Of a stretch of DNA of 8,607 nucleotides, positions 1-5,742 are shown piece after piece. Positions within the stretch are counted from its first letter, which is position 1, and every line of letters starts with the position of its first letter. The position numbers and the translations under genes are program-made. Below the pieces are notes generated by a model, which did not search any database, was not told where the DNA came from, and was given only the letters and a program-made list of their open reading frames with translations. This stretch comes from Spirochaetaceae bacterium (lineage in GTDB: Bacteria; Spirochaetota; Spirochaetia; Treponematales; Breznakiellaceae), in contig JAIRSB010000034.1 of the NCBI GenBank assembly GCA_031255655.1, positions 1-8,607 on the forward strand. The letters are read 5' to 3'.

Positions 1-1059
1 AACAAGACGATAAAGCTGGAACTTTCCAAAACGTCTGGCAACGCAGGTCTGTTCAACTCGCTTGCTCCTGGCGCGAAAATCGAAGACTTGAACGTGGTTG
101 TCAGCACGGAGGATGGTAAAAGTTTGCAGATGGACGGCGATAGCCATTTCGGCGGGGTTTTGGGAGTCGTTAATATGAATGGGGCGTGCACATTAAGCAA
201 CATATCGGTCAGCGGTGTGTTAAAATACGGCAAGCCAACGAGGGGCAACTATCTGATTGTAGGCGGGCTTATCGGCGAAATTGAATCAGTGGATAGCAAT
301 TACGCACGAACCACCATTGAAAACTGCTATTCCGACATCACCATCGAAGCGGACCTAGAAAATTGGAAAGGTAACGACCTTTACGCTTTTGGCGGGCTAA
401 TTGGGAAAGTGGCGCCTTTTGGCAACGGCAACAAAACCATTGTCAAGAACAGCTATTCAACCGGCTCAATAGACGTGAGCGCTGCGAATGATATTTATCT
501 TGTCGCGGGAGGGTTAATAGGTGACATCGCTTTGAAAGATTTGCAGACGAAAAATATAAACTTTGAAATAACGAATTGCTATTCGGCTGTCTCTGTCAAA
601 GTGCAAAAAACTATTAGCGGAACACCCAACAAAGATTCTGCGGCGGGCGGCCTAATCGGCAGGATAAGCGTAAGCAGCACGGGTAATAAGGTTGAAAACT
701 GCGTGGTTCTTAACCCCCACGTTTTGACCATAGCGAGCGCCGCTACTAACGGAAACGATCCGCATGTATGGAACAACCGTATGGTTGGCAGGTTAGCAAC
801 TTCCAACGCCGGAACATTGAATAACTACGCGCTTTCAGGCATTCTCACCGGAACAACCAGCACGGGAACCTCGAACACCGGGCAAGGCGCGGAAGAGGAT
901 ACTAATATCACTACCAAAGACGCCGCTTGGTTCTCGAACAAGGATAACTGGATAGGTTTGGGATTTGATACCGGCAATTGGGATTTTACCGGACTGAAAA
1001 TCACGAATGACGCGGAAACTAGCGTATACCCCAAATTGAAAAAAGTAAGTTCTAATTAA
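1..1059 (+). CDS. GLUG-repeat surface protein, C-terminal part (5' end outside window)
   Basis: The reading frame is open from the first base, so this is the last 352 residues of a longer protein. GLUG-type repeats are visible: the core GGLIG occurs at residues about 88, 131, 170 and 216 of this fragment, each followed 15-25 residues later by an NCYS, NSYS or NCVV turn. A degenerate copy (GGVLG) lies near residue 51. Repeats of about 40 residues made of short beta strands fit a right-handed beta-helix, as in secreted or surface adhesin-like proteins. The last ~45 residues (WFSNKDNW, GNWDF, YPKL) resemble the end module often found after GLUG repeats. No membrane anchor or LPXTG signal is seen at the C-terminus. 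A TTG at 88 is not the true start, because homologous-looking sequence continues upstream. Two hairpins follow the stop. Substrate or ligand cannot be told; adhesion is an inference. Confidence 0.85.
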   Translation, partial: NKTIKLELSKTSGNAGLFNSLAPGAKIEDLNVVVSTEDGKSLQMDGDSHFGGVLGVVNMNGACTLSNISVSGVLKYGKPTRGNYLIVGGLIGEIESVDSNYARTTIENCYSDITIEADLENWKGNDLYAFGGLIGKVAPFGNGNKTIVKNSYSTGSIDVSAANDIYLVAGGLIGDIALKDLQTKNINFEITNCYSAVSVKVQKTISGTPNKDSAAGGLIGRISVSSTGNKVENCVVLNPHVLTIASAATNGNDPHVWNNRMVGRLATSNAGTLNNYALSGILTGTTSTGTSNTGQGAEEDTNITTKDAAWFSNKDNWIGLGFDTGNWDFTGLKITNDAETSVYPKLKKVSSN

Positions 1060-1077
1060 AATTACACAACATGTTGC

Positions 1078-1108
1078 AGCAGCAGCGCGCCACAGGCGTG
1101 CTGCTGCT
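1078..1108. terminator. Hairpin between convergent genes, first of two
   Basis: Positions 1078-1091 pair with 1095-1108 as a 14-bp stem with one G-T wobble and a 3-base loop (ACA). It lies 18 bases after the GLUG-gene stop. On the minus strand it is followed by T-rich sequence (reverse complement of 1053-1066), so it could end transcription from the ompA-like gene. Termination function is inferred from structure and convergent placement. Confidence 0.6.
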
Positions 1109-1119
1109 TAGGGGGTTTG

Positions 1120-1164
1120 AGCCGCAAGCGTTTCACGCTTGCGGCTTAAATCCCAGTTTTTTTT
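1120..1164 (+). terminator. Hairpin plus T8 run, terminator of the GLUG gene
   Basis: Positions 1120-1130 and 1136-1146 form a perfect 11-bp GC-rich stem with a 5-base loop (TTTCA). A run of eight T lies at 1157-1164. The T run starts 10 bases after the stem, a little farther than in a textbook intrinsic terminator, but stem strength and location between convergent genes support the role. Confidence 0.65.
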
Positions 1165-1211
1165 GGTTACGCGGCGAGGGGCTTGTCCGCGCGGCTTTCC
1201 TGTTTCTAAAA

Positions 1212-2420
1212 CTAATCCAGTATGGTAATTTCAACGCGGCGGTTAAGTCTGCGCCCCGCGTCCGTGCTGTTGTCGCCGACTGGTTTTTCACCGCCCCAGC
1301 CTTTGTAAATGAAGCGTCCCGCGGGTATTCCGCGTGAGGAAAGTTCGTCGACTATGCGCTTTGCCCGCTCAACGGATAAACGCTTTTCGGATTCCGGCCT
1401 GCCTGTCGCGGCGGTGTGCCCTTCAACCAAAAATGTCCGGCCTTCTATTCCGGCAAGAGAGGCGGCTATTCGGTCGAGCCGCGCCGCTTCGTTTGGCAGC
1501 AGTTCGGAGGAGTCGCTGACGAACTGAATGTCGCGAATTGAAAGGCGCAGTCCCGTGTCAACGGGTTCAAACTCGACGCCGTTCGCGGTTTCCATCTCTT
1601 TTTTGATCTTGTTGCTGTCAATCGGTGTTATGCTTTGCGCAAAGCAAAGGGTGAATCCCCTGAAACGTACTGTTTTCCCGTCGTTCCATGAAAATGTTTC
1701 ATCAAGGTTGTCGCGGGAAAGCAGCATTATGCCGTTTTCTACCGCTATAAGTATCGTAACATCATGTTTTCCTGTCAATTTACTTAAACGCCCGTTTCCG
1801 CTGGAATCTGTACTGTCCGCCGTGTATTCCGCGCCGGTAAAATCCGTATCGGATTTGTAGCTTGCCTCAATCCGGTGGACGGGGATGCCTTTATAGTCTT
1901 CTATGCCTTTGTATTCGTAAACGGCAGTGAATGGAACTATCAGCGTTTTTCCTTCGTTAAGCGGGTCTACGGCGCGTTGTCCGGAGGCTTTCCATGTAAA
2001 GCCTTTCGTTATGGAGGGCTGCGTATAGTACGGAAAATTACGAAGCGCCGGAAAGCCTTTATCGTCCTCGATGCGCATTCCGCCTTGCGCGTTTAACGCG
2101 AAATTGACGGGCACAACGGCGTTCACCGGACGGGCGTTCTGTCTCATGTCGCGGAGTGTCTCTTCCATCACTATGAAGTTCCCTTTATATCGCGTGGAAC
2201 CGTCGCTGTCTGTGCCGGACGGGTTGATGGCAGCCCGCACTTCGCGGTATACGTGCCCTATATACTTCCCGTTGTCGTAGCGTGAAAAATCGGAGCGTTC
2301 CACCATCGTGTACGGTTCATTAGTCCGTGTCCCTATGTTTAACGCCGCGCTTGTAATGGCGGATGCAAAAAAAACAAGCGTGCATAACAATCCATCTTTT
2401 AAAATGCGTTTACGAGCCAT
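1212..2420 (-). CDS. Exported OmpA-domain protein
   Basis: This encodes a 402-residue envelope protein. The chosen ATG (2418-2420) is preceded by GGAG about 11 bases upstream and starts a signal peptide: positive MARKRILK, a hydrophobic stretch, then AITSAAL, with cleavage likely near residues 25-27. The frame continues upstream to a TTG at 2468, but that has less support. Residues about 28-285 are a beta-rich region I cannot assign to a named family. Residues about 291-402 are an OmpA C-terminal domain: DIQFVSDSSELLP, VEGHTAATG (332-340), LSVERAKRIVDEL (348-360), and RRLNRRVEI (390-398). The usual Asp of the GHTD loop is Ala337, while the Arg of the LSxxRA motif is kept. Members of this family normally sit in the periplasm and hold peptidoglycan. 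The gene is convergent with the GLUG gene and divergent from parA. Function beyond cell-wall tethering is unknown. Confidence 0.88.
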   Translation of the reverse strand: MARKRILKDGLLCTLVFFASAITSAALNIGTRTNEPYTMVERSDFSRYDNGKYIGHVYREVRAAINPSGTDSDGSTRYKGNFIVMEETLRDMRQNARPVNAVVPVNFALNAQGGMRIEDDKGFPALRNFPYYTQPSITKGFTWKASGQRAVDPLNEGKTLIVPFTAVYEYKGIEDYKGIPVHRIEASYKSDTDFTGAEYTADSTDSSGNGRLSKLTGKHDVTILIAVENGIMLLSRDNLDETFSWNDGKTVRFRGFTLCFAQSITPIDSNKIKKEMETANGVEFEPVDTGLRLSIRDIQFVSDSSELLPNEAARLDRIAASLAGIEGRTFLVEGHTAATGRPESEKRLSVERAKRIVDELSSRGIPAGRFIYKGWGGEKPVGDNSTDAGRRLNRRVEITILD

Positions 2421-2531
2421 AATCACAAAATCTCCATTTATGCGGCTTACGCGGCTGCTCCAAAACAATCATGTTTTGAACGGGCTGCTATATAATTATC
2501 GGAAGAATATGTCTTTTATAGGCGATAAGCG

Positions 2532-2541
2532 GCGGCGTCTT
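2532..2541. repeat. Left 10-bp direct repeat (candidate target duplication)
   Basis: GCGGCGTCTT here is identical to 2694-2703. The two copies directly flank the inverted-repeat element at 2542-2693, as expected of a target-site duplication made on insertion. Confidence 0.6.
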
Positions 2542-2693
2542 CAGCAATTCTCATTTTGGAAAAACAACACCTTAAAGCAACAAAATACAGACGAAATATG
2601 TATGAAATAGTAGACAATACTTAAGATAAAATCGATTACATCGTTATTTTCGAGCTTTCTTCATGTGAAAAATTTCTAAAATGAGAATTGCTC
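2542..2693. mobile_element. Candidate MITE-like element, 152 bp
   Basis: The two ends are inverted repeats of 21 bases. Positions 2543-2557 (AGCAATTCTCATTTT) match the reverse complement of 2678-2692 perfectly, and the match runs on to 2562/2673 with one mismatch (2558/2677). The outermost bases 2542/2693 also do not pair. The interior (about 110 bases) is AT-rich and has no gene. Identical 10-bp direct repeats sit immediately outside both ends. Together these are the hallmarks of a non-autonomous insertion element moved by a transposase encoded elsewhere. No related transposase is in the window, and the IS630 fragment at the right edge would make TA duplications, not 10-bp ones. An alternative is a regulatory inverted repeat. 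Confidence 0.55.
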
Positions 2694-2703
2694 GCGGCGT
2701 CTT
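2694..2703. repeat. Right 10-bp direct repeat (candidate target duplication)
   Basis: This is the second copy of GCGGCGTCTT. It is followed directly by GCAAT, so the last two bases of the repeat form the start of the candidate parA -35 box. Confidence 0.6.
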
Positions 2704-2730
2704 GCAATCAGCTTGCGCTTAATTTACAAT
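2702..2730 (+). promoter_or_regulatory. Candidate sigma-70 promoter P1 of parAB
   Basis: TTGCAA (2702-2707) and TACAAT (2725-2730) are separated by 17 bases, a good match to a housekeeping promoter. It would give a leader of about 95 bases before parA. A short inverted repeat (AAGGG/CCCTT, 2743-2760) lies just after the predicted start. The -35 box straddles the edge of the candidate target duplication. Confidence 0.55.
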
Positions 2731-2782
2731 ATGGCTAGAGTTAAGGGATATTTTACCCTTTAAGGCGAATTGTCCGAAGTTT

Positions 2783-2812
2783 TTGACGCGCGGGCAAGTT
2801 TGGCGGTATTTA
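2783..2812 (+). promoter_or_regulatory. Candidate second promoter P2 of parAB
   Basis: TTGACG (2783-2788, five of six consensus bases) is followed after 18 bases by TATTTA (2807-2812), a weak -10. Transcription would start within the palindrome at 2813-2828. This is weaker than P1. Confidence 0.3.
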
Positions 2813-2828
2813 CGTTATCTGGATAACG
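2813..2828. promoter_or_regulatory. Perfect palindrome before the parA start (candidate operator)
   Basis: CGTTATC-TG-GATAACG has 7-bp perfect arms and a 2-base centre, and ends 4 bases before the parA ATG. It overlaps the region where the ribosome binds and the predicted start of P2. It could be an operator for autoregulation or an RNA hairpin masking translation initiation. It does not match the conserved parS consensus. Confidence 0.45.
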
Positions 2829-2832
2829 GTGG

Positions 2833-3609
2833 ATGAGAAGAACCTTTGTTTTTGTTAATCAAAAGGGCGGAGTTGGAAAGACGACATCCGCGGTTAATAT
2901 CGGAGCATATCTTGCGGAGGCCGGCAAGAGGGTTTTACTTGTGGATTTTGATTCGCAGGCGAATCTTTCGAGCGGGCTCGGCGTTAAATCCGAAAAAAAG
3001 GGTATCTATGAAGTGCTTGCCGGTAAGATTTCCGCGGAGCAGGCTGTACAAAGAACGATGTGCCAGCGGCTTTTTGTAATCCCTGCCAGCATGGATCTTT
3101 CAGGCGCGACAGTGGAGCTTATCAACGAAAAGCATTATGACCAGTTCCTTAAAAACGCGCTTTCCCCATTGTTAAACCAATATGATTTTATAATGATTGA
3201 CTGTCCTCCGTCGCTGGGTGTGCTGACGCTTAACGGACTTGCTGCGGCTAACGGTGTTCTTATCCCGATGCAGTGCGAGTATTTTGCGCTTGAGGGGTTG
3301 AGCATGTTGCTGCAAACGATAAAGCGTATACAGAAGAGTCTCAATCCCTCCCTCACGATAGACGGTATTTTTTTCACGATGTATGACCAGCGCACTCGTC
3401 TTGCCCAGCAGGTGGTAAAGCATGTCAGCGCGTATTTCAAAGATAGAGTGTTCTCAACGATTATTCCGCGCAATGTTCGTTTGTCCGAAGCGCCTTCGCA
3501 CGGATTGCCGGTTTCTAAGTATGACGAATCGTGCAGCGGGGCTTTGGCGTACAAACGTCTGGCACGGGAACTGCTGCTCAATACAGAAGGCGCGTATGGC
3601 GGGGATTAA
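2833..3609 (+). CDS. parA: Chromosome-partitioning ATPase ParA/Soj
   Basis: This 258-residue protein is the usual length for chromosomal ParA (Soj) and lacks the N-terminal DNA-binding extension of many plasmid ParAs. It has the deviant Walker A KGGVGKTT (residues 11-18, signature Lys11, catalytic Lys16), the A' motif DFDSQAN (38-44, Asp40 being the hydrolysis residue), and Walker B FIMIDCPP (119-126). The basic C-terminal part (TMYDQRTRLAQQVV, IIPRNVRLSEAPSHG) matches the DNA-contacting face of Soj. ATP-bound ParA dimers bind nucleoid DNA and are released by ParB, which moves parS-ParB complexes apart. The usual A' motif DxDPQ has Ser in place of Pro. The ATG is fixed by an in-frame stop at 2824-2826; the Shine-Dalgarno is weak (GGTGG directly before the ATG). 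parB overlaps its 3' end. Confidence 0.96.
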   Translation: MRRTFVFVNQKGGVGKTTSAVNIGAYLAEAGKRVLLVDFDSQANLSSGLGVKSEKKGIYEVLAGKISAEQAVQRTMCQRLFVIPASMDLSGATVELINEKHYDQFLKNALSPLLNQYDFIMIDCPPSLGVLTLNGLAAANGVLIPMQCEYFALEGLSMLLQTIKRIQKSLNPSLTIDGIFFTMYDQRTRLAQQVVKHVSAYFKDRVFSTIIPRNVRLSEAPSHGLPVSKYDESCSGALAYKRLARELLLNTEGAYGGD

Positions 3610-4495
3610 GTTTGGGCTTGGCGGCGGGATAGATTCGCTGTTGCCGGTGGGTGTTGACGACGGCGTTGACCGCATGACTGGCAGAAGCGGCGATGTGATG
3701 CTGCCGCTTGATAAAATCTCCGCTAATCCTGACCAGCCGCGCAAGAATTTTGACGAAGCCGCACTGAAAGAATTGGCCGCCTCCATCAAACAGCACGGTG
3801 TAATACAGCCCATAATCGTTGAGGAAGAGGACGACGGCTCGTACACGATTATCACCGGTGAGCGCAGAAGCCGCGCCGCGCGTATGGCGGGGCTTTCCGA
3901 GATTCCGGCTATTATCCGCAAGTTTAGCGATGAACAGCGTATCGCTGTGGCTCTTGTCGAAAACATCCAGCGGGCCGATCTTAACCCGATAGAAGAAGCC
4001 GCCGCGTATAAACAGCTTATGGAAACGGCAAAACTTTCACAGGATCAGGCGGCGGCGCGTCTGGGTAAAAACCGTTCCACGCTGGCAAATGCGCTGCGGC
4101 TGTTGAAACTGCCGCCGGCAATGCAGGAAGCCTTAAAAACAGGCGAAATAAGCGCCGGACACGCCCGCGCGCTTCTATCTTTGGATTCGGAGAATGCGCG
4201 GGAAATATTGTTTTCTGATATTTTGAAAGAGGGCTTTTCCGTGCGTGAAGCGGAAAGGCGGGCGGCGGAAGCGGTTTTTCTGCCGGAAACTATCCCTGCC
4301 ACCGCACCGGAAGGTGTCCGTTCACGCGACGTTGTGAAAAAAGACGAAGCGGAGATTGCCGCCATAGAGCAAAAATTTATAGAAATGCTTGGAACCAAAG
4401 TTTCAATCGACGGCTCTCTCAGCAAAGGCTGTATACGCATTGAATATTTTAACGAAGAAGATTTGGAAAGGATTTACGACATTATTGTAAAATAA
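3596..4495 (+). CDS. parB: Chromosome-partitioning CTPase ParB/Spo0J
   Basis: This 299-residue protein binds parS and spreads along DNA as a CTP-dependent clamp. The frame is open farther upstream, but the start at 3596 is preferred. AGAAGG lies 5 bases before it, it overlaps parA by 14 bases as in translationally coupled pairs, and the product then begins with the typical MAGIKFGLGGGIDSLLP, which resembles the ParA-stimulating N-terminal peptide. The ParB N-domain covers residues 35-135, with NPDQPRKNF (44-52), the CTP-binding box GERRSRAA (88-95) and ENIQRADLNPIEEA (122-135). The helix-turn-helix that reads parS is at about 146-171 (LSQDQAAARLGKNRSTLANA). A C-terminal dimerisation segment spans about 252-299. 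All key motifs are intact. No consensus parS was found in the window, so the site is probably elsewhere on the replicon. Confidence 0.96.
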   Translation: MAGIKFGLGGGIDSLLPVGVDDGVDRMTGRSGDVMLPLDKISANPDQPRKNFDEAALKELAASIKQHGVIQPIIVEEEDDGSYTIITGERRSRAARMAGLSEIPAIIRKFSDEQRIAVALVENIQRADLNPIEEAAAYKQLMETAKLSQDQAAARLGKNRSTLANALRLLKLPPAMQEALKTGEISAGHARALLSLDSENAREILFSDILKEGFSVREAERRAAEAVFLPETIPATAPEGVRSRDVVKKDEAEIAAIEQKFIEMLGTKVSIDGSLSKGCIRIEYFNEEDLERIYDIIVK

Positions 4496-4496
4496 T

Positions 4497-4510
4497 CCCC
4501 CCCCCCCCCC
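4497..4510. repeat. Homopolymeric tract of 14 C
   Basis: Fourteen consecutive C begin two bases after the parB stop and end 95 bases before the cobO ATG. It cannot change the ParB product. Tracts of this length are prone to slippage; by position this one could only affect transcription of cobO-cobU or mRNA 3'-end behaviour of parB. The remaining intergenic bases (4511-4605) show no strong -35/-10 pair. Confidence 0.9.
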
Positions 4511-4605
4511 ACTGTATCCCATCAGTTTGTCTCCTTTTCTGTAGTCAAATAACCGGTAGAAAGCAGGTAGAAATAGACGGAACTTTTATAGTAAAATAAA
4601 GCGTA

Positions 4606-5112
4606 ATGATTCACGTATACAGCGGAGACGGAAAAGGAAAAACTACAGCGGCATTAGGCTTGGCCGTACGCGCCGCGGGGCGCGGGAAAAAAGTGGTGTT
4701 CGCCCAATTCATAAAGAGTATGCCTTCCGGCGAGTTGATACCGCTTGCCAAACTGGGAATTACGGTTATACGCTCCGAACTCAAATTGGGCTTCACTTTC
4801 ATGATGGACGAGGCGGAGAAAGTTCTTTGCCGCAGGGAACAACAACGCATTTTGACCGCCGCCGCCGGACTTTCAAAAGACGCGGATTTGATTGTGCTTG
4901 ACGAATCGCTTGACGCGGTTAAGGCCGGTGTACTGGACGAGGGTGAACTGCGTTACTTCATACAATCGTTTGCGCTGGACTGTGAATTGGTGTTGACAGG
5001 CCGTCCCGTACCGGAATGGCTTGCGGAGGCCGCGGACTACTACTCGCAGATAAAAAAAATAAAACATCCGTTTGATAGGGGCATCAAAGCCCGCGACGGA
5101 ATAGAGAGATAA
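4606..5112 (+). CDS. cobO: Cob(I)alamin adenosyltransferase, CobO/BtuR (CobA) type
   Basis: The enzyme transfers the adenosyl group of ATP to the Co(I) corrinoid, making the upper ligand of coenzyme B12, in the cytoplasm. The 168-residue protein has the P-loop GDGKGKTT (7-14), a Walker-B-like LIVLDE followed by SLDAVKAG (95-107), LTGR (130-133) and the diagnostic C-terminus HPFDRGIKARDGIE (154-167). It is a little shorter than the enterobacterial enzymes (~196 residues), lacking their N-terminal extension. An in-frame stop at 4597-4599 fixes the ATG as the first possible start. No Shine-Dalgarno is visible; TAAAAT (4592-4597) lies so close to the ATG that a leaderless or very short-leader message is conceivable. 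The next gene, cobU, follows after 4 bases, so the two are very likely one transcript. Confidence 0.94.
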   Translation: MIHVYSGDGKGKTTAALGLAVRAAGRGKKVVFAQFIKSMPSGELIPLAKLGITVIRSELKLGFTFMMDEAEKVLCRREQQRILTAAAGLSKDADLIVLDESLDAVKAGVLDEGELRYFIQSFALDCELVLTGRPVPEWLAEAADYYSQIKKIKHPFDRGIKARDGIER

Positions 5113-5116
5113 AACG

Positions 5117-5638
5117 GTGATAACATTGATAACGGGCGGGATAAAATCCGGCAAATCAAAACGCGCTCTGGATCTGGCGGCGCTCTGGAATTCGGGCGGA
5201 CGGCAGCCTGCCATCCGCGCTTCGTTCATAGCGACGGCGGAAGCTCTGGATGACGAAATGAAAATCCGTATCGAGAAGCACAAAGCTGAACGAGCGGGGC
5301 GCGGTTTTGACACGATTGAGGAGCCGTTTGATTTAGCCGCCGCCTTATCGCGGAGCGGCAGTCATGTCATCGTGGACTGTCTTACCATGTGGGTGAATAA
5401 CATGATGTATCACAAGCGGGAAGCGGATTTTGAGGACGCGCTCGGCGCGTTTATTTCGGAACTGCGCGGCAAACAGGAAGCCGTCATCGTAAGCAACGAA
5501 ACCGGACTTGGCAACATTCCGGCGGATGAGCTTACGCGCCGCTATAACCTGATGCTTGCCGCTGCCGCGCGACGGACGGCGGAAGCCGCGGATCATGTCG
5601 AATTCATGGTTGCCGGTCTGCCGCTTACCGTGAAATAG
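5117..5638 (+). CDS. cobU: Adenosylcobinamide kinase / phosphate guanylyltransferase
   Basis: This bifunctional cytoplasmic enzyme (CobU, also called CobP) phosphorylates adenosylcobinamide and then adds GMP, giving adenosylcobinamide-GDP for nucleotide-loop assembly. The 173-residue product has the usual size and motifs: P-loop GGIKSGKS (7-14), RIEKHKAER (51-59) whose His55 fits the guanylylated histidine of the family, VDCLTMWVNN (86-95), VSNETGLGNIP (125-135), RRYN, and the C-terminal GLPLTVK. The start is a GTG, chosen because it places the P-loop at the family's usual position; GAGAG lies about 9 bases upstream. It follows cobO by 4 bases. It acts one step after CobO, which fits a co-transcribed late-cobalamin or salvage pair. 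CobS, CobC and CobT, needed to finish the pathway, are not in the window. Confidence 0.95.
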   Translation: MITLITGGIKSGKSKRALDLAALWNSGGRQPAIRASFIATAEALDDEMKIRIEKHKAERAGRGFDTIEEPFDLAAALSRSGSHVIVDCLTMWVNNMMYHKREADFEDALGAFISELRGKQEAVIVSNETGLGNIPADELTRRYNLMLAAAARRTAEAADHVEFMVAGLPLTVK

Positions 5639-5742
5639 CCGCCCCATTCCCCAAAAAACAAAATCAATATGACAAACGCATATTTTCTTTAAATTTTTTA
5701 GTCTAATTCAAGCATATTCGTTATTTTCGCGCATATTAAAGT

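Larger units (their letters stand above)
2421..2832. other. Divergent intergenic region between ompA-like gene and parA
   Basis: These 412 bases contain no convincing gene. A 100-codon plus-strand frame covering 2308-2610 starts inside the ompA-like gene, has no ribosome binding site or domain, and is treated as a shadow. The ompA-proximal part (about 2480-2520) is AT-rich and probably holds its promoter, but no well-spaced -35/-10 pair was found. A small inverted repeat (CAAAAC/GTTTTG, 2461-2478) would lie in the ompA leader. The rest holds the candidate small mobile element, two candidate parA promoters and a palindrome, listed separately. Confidence 0.7.

Noticed and set aside
1067..1076. 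10-bp palindrome CAACATGTTG after the GLUG gene
   Set aside because: It is short and adjoins a much stronger hairpin; a chance occurrence is likely.
1130..1139. GTTTCACG half-match to parS
   Set aside because: It is the loop and edge of the 1120-1146 terminator hairpin, and the other half of parS is absent.
2420..2468. TTG-initiated extension of the ompA-like protein
   Set aside because: It would place 16 extra residues before a textbook signal peptide; the ATG at 2420 has a GGAG upstream.
2308..2610. 100-codon plus-strand frame across the start of the ompA-like gene
   Set aside because: It overlaps the signal-peptide region of a well-supported minus-strand gene, has no ribosome binding site or recognisable domain, and ends inside the candidate mobile element.
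3422..3595. 58-residue N-terminal extension of ParB
   Set aside because: It lies wholly inside parA in another frame, is Cys/Arg-rich and unlike any ParB N-terminus, whereas the internal ATG at 3596 has a good Shine-Dalgarno and a typical ParB beginning.
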